Source of the DNA: Kineococcus endophyticus
GTDB taxonomy: Bacteria; Actinomycetota; Actinomycetes; Actinomycetales; Kineococcaceae
Direction: 5' to 3'
Length of the DNA: 64,000 bases
Assembly: GCF_040796495.1 (NCBI RefSeq)
Contig: NZ_JBFNQN010000004.1
Coordinates: 62,001-126,000 of the forward strand
Shown here one piece after another: positions 8,157-16,392 of this stretch. The notes beneath the pieces are model-generated. The model saw nothing but the letters and a program-made list of their open reading frames with translations, was not told the origin of the DNA and ran no database searches. The position numbers and the translations under genes are program-made. Numbering within the stretch: the stretch's first letter is position 1; each line of letters opens with the position of its first letter.

Positions 8157-10445
8157 TCAGGGCCGGGTGGGCCCGTCCTCGACGACCCGCGTGATGCACG
8201 CGATGAGCAGCGGGACCGCGAGCATCGCGCCGACGGCCGGGACCGCGGCCCCGGAGTCGTTCACGGCGAACCCGATGACCAGCAGCACGAGCAGGCACGC
8301 TAGCCCGGGCTTCAGGACGGGGTGGCGCTCGTAGGTGCGTTCCAGCACCGAGACGCCCAGGACCCGCGGCCGGGCCAGCACGACGGCGATGAACACGGTC
8401 GCCAGGGCGAGGACCAGGCTGAGGATCCAGTTGCTGAACAGGATCCGCAGGTTCTGCTCGCCCTTGCGCTCGACGACCTGCCACGCCCCGCCGTCGACGA
8501 CCGTCTGGACGAACCGGCCCAGGTGGGTCTGGTCGTCGACGGGCCGCAGCCAGTCGGCCACCGAGATGGCGGCGAGCACCAGGAGCGTCGCGCCGAGGAG
8601 GACGACGACGCGCTTCGGCGTGACCTTCACCCCGGCCACGACGAGGGCGAGGAGCCCGAAGGCGGGCAGGATCGCCGGCGGCCCGCCGAAGTCGGCCCCG
8701 AGGACGCCGTCGACGTACGTGGCGAGCAGGCCCATCACCGCCACGAGCACGACCGCCGCCCGCCGACGGCCGGAGCGCACGAGCCAGTCCGCCACCGCGA
8801 CCGTGAACAGCAGCGAGCCGGCCGCGAAGAGGGCGAACTGCGGGTTGCCCATGCCGTAGAAGCGGCCGGCGACGACCGGTTGCAGGCCGTTGAGGCTCGA
8901 CGTCATGAGCCGCGAGCCCGTGGCGCAGTCGACGGCCAGCACGGCCGCCACCACGAACCCGACGAACCCCAGCGGCCCCAGCGCGTGCCGCCGCCACGGT
9001 CCGAGCAGCGCCAGGGCCGTGATGACGACGACGTACACCGCGACGGCCCCCGTCACGGCCAGCAGGTGGCTCGCGGTGGAGTCCCCCGCCCGCCACCACG
9101 GGATCGTGTTGGCCAGGAACGTCGAGGCGCACACGGCGGCGAAGGCGACGGCCACCGCGCGCAGCCAGGCCAGGATCCGCCGGCGTCCCGCGGTGCCGCC
9201 CCAGGCCTTGCGCAGCGCGAGCGTCGCGACGCCGTACAGCAGGATCTGCGAGGCGCCCCACACCGTGAAGAACGGCCCGACGAGCGGCTGGACGGCCTGG
9301 GCCGCGGCGTCGAGGTCGCGGACCTTGCGCTCGCGGTCGGCGGCGGACGCGTCGGCGTCGGTGCTCGTCACGGGGGCGCCGACCAGGCCGGGCGTCCCGT
9401 GGTCCGAGCCCAAGGCCAGCGCCAGGACGGTCGGCGTCAGGTCGGTCGTCTGGACGATGGCCGTCTGCCGGGTCGAGCGCGAACCCAGGAACCCCTCGTA
9501 GTCGCCCGAGCCCGGCTGCGGGCCGGTCGCCGCGGCGAACTGCAGGTGCGCTGTGGCGCCGGCGTCGGCGAGGGAGACGGCGAGGAGCGTCGTCGCGTCC
9601 GCGCCGGTGGAGTCCGCGACGGCCCGCTGGACGGCGGCCACGCGCGCGTCGACCTCGGCGACCTGCGCGGCGCGCGACTCCGCCGGCGCCTGCTCCCGCG
9701 AGGGCAGGTCATCGGGGTCGCGCACGACCCCCGCGTCCACGACCACGACGCGGGTGCCGTTCTCGAGGGCGTCCTGCACGTACCCGCCGATCTCGGCGGG
9801 GGTGCTCGCCGCGACGTAGTCGGGGACACGGCCGGAGGTGTCGGCGAGCGCGATCGCCGCACCGGGTCCGACGGCCAGGGAGTCCACGGAGGACAGCGCG
9901 GCCCCGAGCGTGCCGGGGACGGCGCCGAAGGTGTCGCCGTCGGCGATCCGGCGGAACTCGTCGAACCCGGGGACCGTCGTCGGTCCGCCGACCACGTCGG
10001 TGGCGACGGCCGGAGCGGGGACCGCGGCGCACGCGGCGCTCGCGTGCTGGGCCGACGTCCCGTCGAAGTCCGTGGCCCGCCGACCCGCGGACAGGCCCAG
10101 CCAGCCGTCGGCCGGGCACGCGGCCGTGAAGACGCTGCGCACGGCGACCGTCCCGATCGCACCCGAGGTCATCGACGCGAGCGCCGGGGTCGCCTGCTCG
10201 GACACGTCGGTCCACCGCACGCCCGAGAACCCGACGACGACGAGCGGGGCACGCCCTTCCCCCGCGCTGGTGGCCGCCTGCGCCGGCGCCGCGCCGACCC
10301 CCAGGACGACCGCCAGCACCCCGAGGACAGCGACCGCCGCTGCCAACCCCCGGGCGGAAAACACACTTTCCGCCCCTGCGAGGGGGGTGCGGGGGGCGGA
10401 AAGAGTGTTTTCCACGCGGGCTCGGGGGGTGGTCGGGTGGGGCAC
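8157..10445 (-). CDS. Large membrane protein with extracytoplasmic alkaline-phosphatase-like N-terminal half
   Basis: A protein of up to 762 aa. A signal-peptide-like segment (about 33-57, ending APAQA) precedes about 330 extracytoplasmic residues that open with VVVGFSGVRW and may adopt an alkaline-phosphatase-like fold. The C-terminal half has about ten transmembrane segments. I do not recognise an exact family or reaction. The 5' end is unusual: the first 32 codons run through a copy of repeat family A. GTG 10445 sits 6 nt after a TAGCCT element and could start a leaderless mRNA. GTG 10364, inside the repeat, would give a more normal signal peptide. It is divergent from a GT87 glycosyltransferase, so a cell-envelope role is plausible. 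Confidence 0.75.
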   Translation of the reverse strand: MPHPTTPRARVENTLSAPRTPLAGAESVFSARGLAAAVAVLGVLAVVLGVGAAPAQAATSAGEGRAPLVVVGFSGVRWTDVSEQATPALASMTSGAIGTVAVRSVFTAACPADGWLGLSAGRRATDFDGTSAQHASAACAAVPAPAVATDVVGGPTTVPGFDEFRRIADGDTFGAVPGTLGAALSSVDSLAVGPGAAIALADTSGRVPDYVAASTPAEIGGYVQDALENGTRVVVVDAGVVRDPDDLPSREQAPAESRAAQVAEVDARVAAVQRAVADSTGADATTLLAVSLADAGATAHLQFAAATGPQPGSGDYEGFLGSRSTRQTAIVQTTDLTPTVLALALGSDHGTPGLVGAPVTSTDADASAADRERKVRDLDAAAQAVQPLVGPFFTVWGASQILLYGVATLALRKAWGGTAGRRRILAWLRAVAVAFAAVCASTFLANTIPWWRAGDSTASHLLAVTGAVAVYVVVITALALLGPWRRHALGPLGFVGFVVAAVLAVDCATGSRLMTSSLNGLQPVVAGRFYGMGNPQFALFAAGSLLFTVAVADWLVRSGRRRAAVVLVAVMGLLATYVDGVLGADFGGPPAILPAFGLLALVVAGVKVTPKRVVVLLGATLLVLAAISVADWLRPVDDQTHLGRFVQTVVDGGAWQVVERKGEQNLRILFSNWILSLVLALATVFIAVVLARPRVLGVSVLERTYERHPVLKPGLACLLVLLVIGFAVNDSGAAVPAVGAMLAVPLLIACITRVVEDGPTRP
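10352..10419. repeat. Inverted-repeat element (family A), copy 1
   Basis: Two inverted copies of a 21-bp core GGAAAACACwCTTTCCGCCC (10356-10376 and 10393-10413, one mismatch) around a 16-bp G-rich centre. The same core occurs twice as the arms of a perfect palindrome at 58465-58540. Here it overlaps the 5' end of a membrane-protein gene and contributes the residues ENTLSA and ESVFSA to the possible N-terminus. Confidence 0.8.
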
Positions 10446-10451
10446 GGTCCC

Positions 10452-10457
10452 AGGCTA
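10452..10457 (-). promoter_or_regulatory. -10 element, leaderless type, for the membrane-protein gene
   Basis: TAGCCT on the minus strand is followed by GGGACC and then GTG 10445. The 6-nt gap puts transcription start at or next to the start codon. No clear -35 element is visible. Confidence 0.4.
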
Positions 10458-10505
10458 GGGGTGGGGATGGTCGGGACCCGTGCCCCGCTGGGGGAGGATC
10501 GGGGG

Positions 10506-11783
10506 GTGCTGACGCAGGGGACCGCTGAGCCGGCCGGACCGACGGGAGTGCGCTCCCGGGGGGGTGCGGGCCTGTGGCGGGCGCTCGGCGTGCTCGTCGT
10601 GCTGGCGGCGGTCGCGCCGATCGTGCACCGCTACCTCGTCGCCTACCCCGACGACCAGTGGCAGGTCGACCTCGAGGTCTACCGCGAGGCCGGGCGCTCG
10701 CTGCTCCTCGGCCGGCCCGTCTACCTCTTCGAGACGGAGGTGCCCCAGCTCCTGCCGTTCACGTACCCCACCTTCTCGGCCGTGCTGTCGATCCCGCTGG
10801 CGCTCATGCCGTGGACGGTGGCGGGGTGGGTGTGGACGGGGTTCCAGCTCCTCCTGCTGTACGTCGTCGTCGGGCTCGCCTTCCGGCCGCTGCTGGACCG
10901 CGCGGGCCGCTGGACGGGCCTGGCCCACGGCCTCGTCGTCGCGGCGTGCGTGTGGATCTCGCCGGTGGGGGAGAACATCCGGTTCGGGCAGGTGAACGCG
11001 GTCCTCGTGACGCTGTGCCTCCTCGACCTCGTCAAGGGCTCCGACGGCCTGCGGATCGGGCGCTTCACGCTGCGCTGGCCCAGGGGCGCGCTCGTCGGGA
11101 TCGCGGTCGCGATCAAGCTGACGCCGGGCGTGTTCCTCGTCCACTTCGCGATCACGAAGCAGTGGCGCGAGCTGCGCAACGCCGTGCTGGCCGCGGTCGG
11201 GGTGACGGTCGCGACCTTCGCCATCGCCCCCGAGGGGTCCCTGGAGTTCTGGACGTCGGCGCTGCTGAACTCCGACCGCCTCGGTCCCAACGCGGGGTCG
11301 TCCAACCAGTCGCTGCGCGGCTTCGTCCTGCGCCTGTACCTCTCGGACGGGGCGACGACGGCGCTGTGGGGCGTCCTGGCCCTCGCCGCCGCCGTCGCCG
11401 GCTTCGCCCTGGCGCGGGCTCTGTTCCGGCGCGGGAACCTCGTCGGTGAGGTGGCGGCGTGCGGGCTCGTCGCGCTGCTCGTCTCGCCCGTGTCGTGGCT
11501 GCACCACTACCTGTGGGGCGTCGTCGTGCTCGGTGCGCTCGTCGGCGACGCCCGGGTGCGGGCCCGGGTGGTCGCCGCCGTCGCCGGGCTCCTGCTGCTG
11601 TGGATCGCGTGGCCGTGGTGGGGCGCGAACCTGCTCGCCGAGCGCAGCGTCCCGACCGCCGTCGCGCGCTTCGTGCAGAACGGGGACCTGTGGTGGGCGT
11701 GTGCCGCGGTGGTCGTCCTGTGGCGGTTGCTCGTCCGACACACCCCCCCCTCAATCACGGGTAGTGACGGATCGGTCGCATAG
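10506..11783 (+). CDS. GT87-family (DUF2029) membrane glycosyltransferase, mannosyltransferase-like
   Basis: A 425-aa polytopic membrane protein with about ten hydrophobic segments. The first extracytoplasmic loop has the acidic motif VDLEVYREAG, and later segments contain SPVGENIRFGQVN and the AIKLTPG motif, all characteristic of polyprenyl-phosphate-mannose-dependent alpha-mannosyltransferases of the PimE/Rv2181 type. It would add sugar to a lipid or lipoglycan on the outer face of the membrane. GTG 10506 has GGAGGA at 7 nt. It is divergent from the large membrane protein and just upstream of a WhiB-family gene. The acceptor is unknown. Confidence 0.85.
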   Translation: MLTQGTAEPAGPTGVRSRGGAGLWRALGVLVVLAAVAPIVHRYLVAYPDDQWQVDLEVYREAGRSLLLGRPVYLFETEVPQLLPFTYPTFSAVLSIPLALMPWTVAGWVWTGFQLLLLYVVVGLAFRPLLDRAGRWTGLAHGLVVAACVWISPVGENIRFGQVNAVLVTLCLLDLVKGSDGLRIGRFTLRWPRGALVGIAVAIKLTPGVFLVHFAITKQWRELRNAVLAAVGVTVATFAIAPEGSLEFWTSALLNSDRLGPNAGSSNQSLRGFVLRLYLSDGATTALWGVLALAAAVAGFALARALFRRGNLVGEVAACGLVALLVSPVSWLHHYLWGVVVLGALVGDARVRARVVAAVAGLLLLWIAWPWWGANLLAERSVPTAVARFVQNGDLWWACAAVVVLWRLLVRHTPPSITGSDGSVA

Positions 11784-11861
11784 CGTTTAGATTTTTCCCC
11801 CACAGGGCATCACAGGTCCACGCGCGAACACCGCGTGACACCACTTGAGGGGGGCAATGCC

Positions 11862-12167
11862 GTGAGTGAGACCAGCAAGGGACTCCGCCCCACCGTCGAC
11901 GCCTGGGAGTGGCAGCTCTCGGGCGCCTGCCGGGACGCCGACTCCGAGCTCTTCTTCCACCCCGAGCTGGAACGGGGAGCAGCACGCCAGCACCGCGACG
12001 CCGCGGCGCTGGCCATCTGCGCCGAGTGCCCCGTGCTGCGCCAGTGCCGGCAGCACGTCCTGACGCACCGGGAGAACTACGGCGTCTGGGGCGGGCTGAC
12101 CGAGGACCAGCGCGACGCGATCTGGAGCGGGCGCACCGACAAGCGCAAGCTGCGCCGGGCCGGCTGA
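11862..12167 (+). CDS. WhiB-family iron-sulfur transcriptional regulator (WhiB3/WhiD-like)
   Basis: A 101-aa Wbl protein. Four cluster ligands are visible: the Cys in SGACRDAD, then C-x2-C-x5-C in ICAECPVLRQC. The GVWGG turn and a basic C-terminal tail (DKRKLRR) follow. The sequence around WEWQLSGAC, FFHPELERG and CPVLRQCRQH is closer to WhiB3/WhiD than to WhiB1 or WhiB2 by my recollection of those families. It would bind a [4Fe-4S] cluster and sigma region 4 to control development or redox response. GTG 11862 is chosen because GAGGGGGG lies at about 7 nt; an in-frame GTG at 11835 lacks a site. Confidence 0.92.
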   Translation: MSETSKGLRPTVDAWEWQLSGACRDADSELFFHPELERGAARQHRDAAALAICAECPVLRQCRQHVLTHRENYGVWGGLTEDQRDAIWSGRTDKRKLRRAG

Positions 12168-12226
12168 GCGCCGCCCCGGTCCCGGCCGTCCCCGTCGGGG
12201 GAGGGGGACGGCTACTGTGCGGGACC

Positions 12227-13171
12227 GTGCTGCGCTACGCGTTCTTCGGCCCCGTCGGGACCTTCTCCGAGGCCGCCATGCGGACCGTCGTCGGCGACGC
12301 GCCCGCCCAGGCGTTCTCCAGCGTCGACGCCACCATCGAAGCCGTCCGCAGCGGTGCGGCCGACGTGGGGTGCGTGCCCATCGAGAACTCCGTCGAGGGC
12401 GGTGTCCCCGCGACGCTGGACGGGCTCGCGGTCGGTGACCCGCTCGTCGTCGTCGCCGAGGTCGTCATCCCCGTGACGTTCGTCCTCGCGGCCCGCCCGG
12501 GCGTCGGCCTCGGCGACATCACGCGCGTCAGCACGCACTCGCACGCCTACGCGCAGGTGCGGCGCTGGCTGCAGGCCCACCTGCCCGGCGTGGGCTACGT
12601 GCCCGCGACGTCCACGGCCGCGTCCGCCCAGTCCCTCGCCGACGAGCTCGCCGGCGGGGAACCGGCCGGCTTCGAGGGCGCCGTCTGCGCCCCCTTCGCC
12701 GCCGCCCGGCACGGGCTCGACGTCCTCGCCGAGGGCATCGAGGACCGCGAGGGGGCCCAGACGCGGTTCGTCCTGCTGTCCCGCCCCGGCGCCGGCACGA
12801 CGCCCGCGCCCACGGGCAACGACAAGACGTCGCTCGTCGTCTTCCTGCGCGAGGAGCGGCCCGGCGCCCTCGTCGAGGCCCTCGAGCAGTTCGTCACGCG
12901 CGGGATCAACCTGACCCGCATCGAGTCCCGCCCCTCGGGCGACGCCCTCGGCCGGTACTGCTTCTCCATCGACTGCGACGGCCACGTCACCGACGCCCGC
13001 GTCGGGGAGGCCCTCATGGGTCTGCACCGCGTCTCCGAGCGCGTCCGGTTCGTCGGCAGCTACCCCCGCGCCGACGGCGGCCGGACGATCACGGGCTCCG
13101 GGCCCAGCGAGAGCGAGTTCGAGGAGGCGCGCAGCTGGCTCGACCGGCTCCGCGCCGGCGCCGCCTCCTGA
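12227..13171 (+). CDS. pheA: Prephenate dehydratase
   Basis: A 314-aa enzyme converting prephenate to phenylpyruvate for phenylalanine synthesis. The catalytic domain opens with YAFFGPVGTFSEAA, contains PIENSVEGGV and ends with the TRF motif (GAQTRFVLL). A C-terminal ACT domain (about 205-285) has the ESRP motif of the phenylalanine-binding site, so feedback inhibition by phenylalanine is expected. It is a stand-alone dehydratase without a chorismate mutase domain, as is common in actinomycetes. GTG 12227 has no Shine-Dalgarno and follows a TACTGT element by 8 nt, so a short or absent leader is likely. Confidence 0.95.
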   Translation: MLRYAFFGPVGTFSEAAMRTVVGDAPAQAFSSVDATIEAVRSGAADVGCVPIENSVEGGVPATLDGLAVGDPLVVVAEVVIPVTFVLAARPGVGLGDITRVSTHSHAYAQVRRWLQAHLPGVGYVPATSTAASAQSLADELAGGEPAGFEGAVCAPFAAARHGLDVLAEGIEDREGAQTRFVLLSRPGAGTTPAPTGNDKTSLVVFLREERPGALVEALEQFVTRGINLTRIESRPSGDALGRYCFSIDCDGHVTDARVGEALMGLHRVSERVRFVGSYPRADGGRTITGSGPSESEFEEARSWLDRLRAGAAS

Positions 13172-13195
13172 CGCCCCTCCGGGGGTGGGCTCGTC

Positions 13196-13251
13196 GAGGC
13201 AGCCGGCTCACGGGGTGAGCCGGATGCTGGAGCCAGCGCGCAGCGCTGGAC
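13196..13251 (+). repeat. 56-bp double stem-loop repeat (family B), copy 2
   Basis: This begins 24 nt after the pheA stop codon. It contains the hairpins GCCGGCTCacggggtGAGCCGG and CCAGCGCgcaGCGCTGG. It differs from the copy at 8075-8130 at 5 of 56 positions and has the same orientation relative to the upstream gene. Confidence 0.75.
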
Positions 13252-13393
13252 AGCGGGCCCACCCGCTCGCGGCCGCGCCCGGATCGTTGGAGCGGAGGGC
13301 CGGACCTACCGGCCCGTCGTGACGACGATCCCGACCCCGCCGCCACCCGCACGGCGCATCTAGAACTGGACGTGATGCGCCGATGCACAGGAC

Positions 13394-15262
13394 GTGACCA
13401 GTCCGACGTCTCCCGCGACGCCGCCCGCAGCCGACGCCGCCGCGCTCGCGCTGCAGGCCGAGCTGCCCGCCGCCATCGCGGACGGTCAGCTGCGGGTGCA
13501 CTACCAGCAGATCGTCGCGGCCGGCACCCACCGCGTCGTCGGCGTCGAGGCGCTCGTGCGCTGGCAGCACCCCGAGCACGGTCTGCTCGGTCCCGGCGCG
13601 TTCGTCCCCCGCGCCGAGGGCACCCCGACGATGGTCGCGCTGACGACGTGGGTCCTGCAGCGGGCCGCCGCCCAGTGCGCCGCCTGGCGCGCCGCGGGCC
13701 ACGACATCGGTGTCTCGGTGAACCTGTCCGCCGCCCTCGTCCAGCACCCCGACCTGCTCGACACCGTCCGTGCGGTCCTCGCCGAGCACCGCCTCGAGCC
13801 CGGCGTGCTCACCCTCGAGGTCACCGAGACGGCGCTGCTGGCCGACCCGTGCGGGGCCGCGGCGGTCCTGGCCGCGCTGCGCGCGGCGGGCGCCCGCGTC
13901 TCCCTCGACGACTTCGGCACCGGCTACACGTCGCTGACGATGCTGCGCCAGCTCGAGGTCGACGAGCTGAAGATCGACCGCACCTTCGTCGCGGCCGCGG
14001 CGCAGGCGCCCGTCGACGCCGCCATCGTGCGGGCCCTGGTCGACCTCGCGCACCGGCTGTCCATGGAGGTCGTCGCCGAGGGCGTCGAGGACGCCCGCAC
14101 CGCCGAACGCGTCCGCGCCCTGGGCGCCGACGTCCTGCAGGGCTACCACTTCGCGCGCCCGGTCCCGGCGGAGGACGTGTTCACCACCGCCGGCGGCGGG
14201 CCCGTCGACTTCCCCGGAGCGCGTGTCAGCGGACCGGTGCCCGCCCCCCGGCCGGCCGACGAGAGCGAACGCGTCGAGCTCGCCCACCGGGTCCTCGGCA
14301 CGACGGCCGCCTCCCAGGGGCTGCTGCGCCGCACCACCGCCCTCGCGGCCGGTCTCCTCGGCGCGGAGTTCGCCAGCTTCAACGTCGTCACCGGGGAGCA
14401 CGTGCACCTCCTGGCCCCCCACGGCCACGACTTCACGCGCGTCCGGCGCGACGGGACGCCGTGCGCCTGGGCCGTGCTGCAGCGCGACGTCCTCGAGGTC
14501 GACGTCACCGACGACCACCGCACCGCCGGCGGCGAGATCGCCGCCTCGGGCGTCCGGCACTACGTCGGCGTGCCCGTCCTGGACGCCCTCGGCCGCGTCC
14601 TCGGCGTCCTGTGCGTCTACGACCGCGGGCCGCTCACCGTCGACGACGCCCGCCGCGAGCAGCTGCGCCTGCTCGCCGGGGTCCTCGCCGACCACCTCGA
14701 GGGCGTCGACGCCGCCGGTCAGCTCGACCGCGTCCAGGCGATCCTGCAGGCCACGGCCGAGGTGGACCGCGCCGACGGGGAAGCCGGTGTCGCCGACGTC
14801 CTGGCCCGCGCCGTGCACGACCTCACCCGCCCCGACTTCACCGTGCTCGTCGGCCGGCCCGCCGGCGACGAGCGGTGGCAGGTCGTCGACCACCTCGGCG
14901 ACGCGCCCCGCGCCGTCCAGGGCGCCGTGTACGCCGAGGACGGCCGCAGCGCCGTGGCCCGGGCCATCGCCACCCGGCGGCCCGTCTGGGTGCCCGACGC
15001 CCGGACCAGCTCCGTCGTCGACGGCGACCTGGCGCAGCGGTGGGGGGCGGCGGCCGTCCTGACCGTCCCCGTCGTCGCGGCCGACGGGACCCGCTACGTC
15101 CTGTCGCAGTGCTGGCGACGGCCGCAACCGGACCTGTCCGCCGTCCTGCGCGACGCGGCGACGGCGGCGGCGTGCTTCGCCGCCCACGCGCTCACGGCCC
15201 GCTCGCTCAGCGCAGCGGCGGGCAGCGCACCAGCAGCACTCCCGGGTCCACGGTCAGCGTGA
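13394..15262 (+). CDS. EAL-domain cyclic-di-GMP phosphodiesterase with two C-terminal GAF domains
   Basis: A 622-aa cytoplasmic signalling protein. The EAL domain (about 20-260) is catalytically complete by motif: EAL at 52-54, NLSA, VTETAL, LDDFGTGYTS, ELKIDRTF, AEGVED and LQGYHFARP. Two GAF-type domains follow (about 300-440 and 450-600). The usual order puts sensors before EAL, so the reversed order is notable. There are no transmembrane segments. GTG 13394 has only a weak site; a TAGAAC -10 element at 13361 would give a leader of about 20 nt. The 3' end overlaps the convergent lipid-kinase gene by 56 bp. The GAF ligands are unknown. Confidence 0.9.
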   Translation: MTSPTSPATPPAADAAALALQAELPAAIADGQLRVHYQQIVAAGTHRVVGVEALVRWQHPEHGLLGPGAFVPRAEGTPTMVALTTWVLQRAAAQCAAWRAAGHDIGVSVNLSAALVQHPDLLDTVRAVLAEHRLEPGVLTLEVTETALLADPCGAAAVLAALRAAGARVSLDDFGTGYTSLTMLRQLEVDELKIDRTFVAAAAQAPVDAAIVRALVDLAHRLSMEVVAEGVEDARTAERVRALGADVLQGYHFARPVPAEDVFTTAGGGPVDFPGARVSGPVPAPRPADESERVELAHRVLGTTAASQGLLRRTTALAAGLLGAEFASFNVVTGEHVHLLAPHGHDFTRVRRDGTPCAWAVLQRDVLEVDVTDDHRTAGGEIAASGVRHYVGVPVLDALGRVLGVLCVYDRGPLTVDDARREQLRLLAGVLADHLEGVDAAGQLDRVQAILQATAEVDRADGEAGVADVLARAVHDLTRPDFTVLVGRPAGDERWQVVDHLGDAPRAVQGAVYAEDGRSAVARAIATRRPVWVPDARTSSVVDGDLAQRWGAAAVLTVPVVAADGTRYVLSQCWRRPQPDLSAVLRDAATAAACFAAHALTARSLSAAAGSAPAALPGPRSA

Positions 15263-16304
15263 TGCGGTGGGCGGTCCCGATGGGGTCGCCGTCCAGCTCG
15301 ACCTCCTGCGGGTCGGCGCAGCTCACCTCGAACCGCTCGCCCCGCAGGTGCTGCACCCGCCGCTGACCGCGGCGGTCCCGGGTCGCGATGGCCCACGCCA
15401 CCTCGCCCCAGCCGATGCCCCCGCGCGGGGAGAGCACGACCGCGTCCAGGACGCCGTCGTCGATCTCCGCGTCGGGCATGAGGACCAGCTGCTTGGTCAG
15501 CTTGCCGCAGTTGCCGACGATGACCGCCCGCGTGCGCGACGGCGTCGGCGTCGAACCGTCCACCGAGATCTGCACCTTCGCCTGCGGGCCCCACAGCGCC
15601 CGGGCGCCGGAGACGACGTACGCGCCGTACCCCAGCCGCTGCTTGAGGCGGTCCTCGACGCCGGCCATCATCGCCGCGTCGAACCCCAGCCCCGCCATGA
15701 CGAGGAACAGGTGCCGTTCGGGGTCGGCGTCCCGGCCCGTGCGGTCGACCTCCAGCCAGCCCACGTCGATCCGCTGGTCCTGCGCGGAGAACACGAGGTC
15801 GAGCGCGGCCGCGAGGTCGGTGTGCGGGACGTCGAGGTTGCGCGCCAGCAGGTTCCCCGTCCCCGCCGGCAGCAGGCCCATGGGTGTGGAGGTGCCGGCC
15901 AGTCCCTCGGCCACCGAGCGCACCGTGCCGTCCCCGCCCGCGGCCAGCACGAGGTCGACGCCCTGCGCGAGCGCCTCCTGCGCCTGCTGCCGGCCGGGTT
16001 CGGTGGGGGTCGTCTCGAACCACAGCGGGTCGTCCCAGCCGTGGGAGCGGAACACCGCCGCCACGTACGCCTGCCGCCGCCGCAGCGAGTGCTCGTCGAG
16101 GGTGGAGAACTTCGTCGGGTTCACGACGATGGCCGCGCGCCGCTGCTGCGTGGCCGGCACGTGCGGCGTCGTCGGGGGCACCTGCGCGGCCTGCAACCGC
16201 CGGGTCCGCCGGCGCTCGCGGGCGAGCAGGGCGAACACCACCGCAAGGGCCAGCGCGAGGACGACGGCGACCGCGCCGGTGTCGATCAGGTCCGCCACCG
16301 TCAT
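15207..16304 (-). CDS. Diacylglycerol/lipid kinase family protein
   Basis: A 365-aa protein with one N-terminal transmembrane segment (about 8-27) and a DAGK catalytic domain. Visible motifs are the phosphate-binding VNPTKF, the nucleotide motif GGDGTVRSVA, and PLGTGN-like LLPAGTGNLLARNL. It would phosphorylate a lipid such as diacylglycerol or a sphingoid/polyprenol substrate at the inner face of the membrane. The N-terminal anchor is an addition to the basic soluble family. It converges on the EAL gene with a 56-bp 3' overlap. Confidence 0.88.
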   Translation of the reverse strand: MTVADLIDTGAVAVVLALALAVVFALLARERRRTRRLQAAQVPPTTPHVPATQQRRAAIVVNPTKFSTLDEHSLRRRQAYVAAVFRSHGWDDPLWFETTPTEPGRQQAQEALAQGVDLVLAAGGDGTVRSVAEGLAGTSTPMGLLPAGTGNLLARNLDVPHTDLAAALDLVFSAQDQRIDVGWLEVDRTGRDADPERHLFLVMAGLGFDAAMMAGVEDRLKQRLGYGAYVVSGARALWGPQAKVQISVDGSTPTPSRTRAVIVGNCGKLTKQLVLMPDAEIDDGVLDAVVLSPRGGIGWGEVAWAIATRDRRGQRRVQHLRGERFEVSCADPQEVELDGDPIGTAHRITLTVDPGVLLVRCPPLR

Positions 16305-16380
16305 CCGGCCACGCTAGCGGGCGCCCCCGGGGGAGGGCAGCGGGGCGTGAACTCGGTCGGTCCGGCGGTGGTGGACCCGT

Positions 16381-16386
16381 TAGTGT
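16381..16386 (+). promoter_or_regulatory. -10 element, leaderless type, for serS
   Basis: TAGTGT followed by CGTGGC and GTG 16393, a 6-nt gap. There is no Shine-Dalgarno in front of serS, which fits a leaderless transcript. Confidence 0.5.
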
Positions 16387-16392
16387 CGTGGC

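Noticed and set aside
8322-10505. Open frame of over 1,100 codons antisense to the large membrane protein, joined to the GT87 gene
   Set aside because: Only the part from GTG 10506 reads as a protein with domains and a ribosome site. The upstream part is His/Arg/Gly-rich low-complexity sequence, expected on the reverse strand of high-GC genes.
8075-13251. The two family B repeats as ends of a composite mobile element enclosing 8.1-13.2 kb
   Set aside because: The enclosed genes are ordinary housekeeping and envelope genes including pheA and a WhiB gene. No transposase is present, and each repeat keeps a fixed relation to its upstream stop codon.
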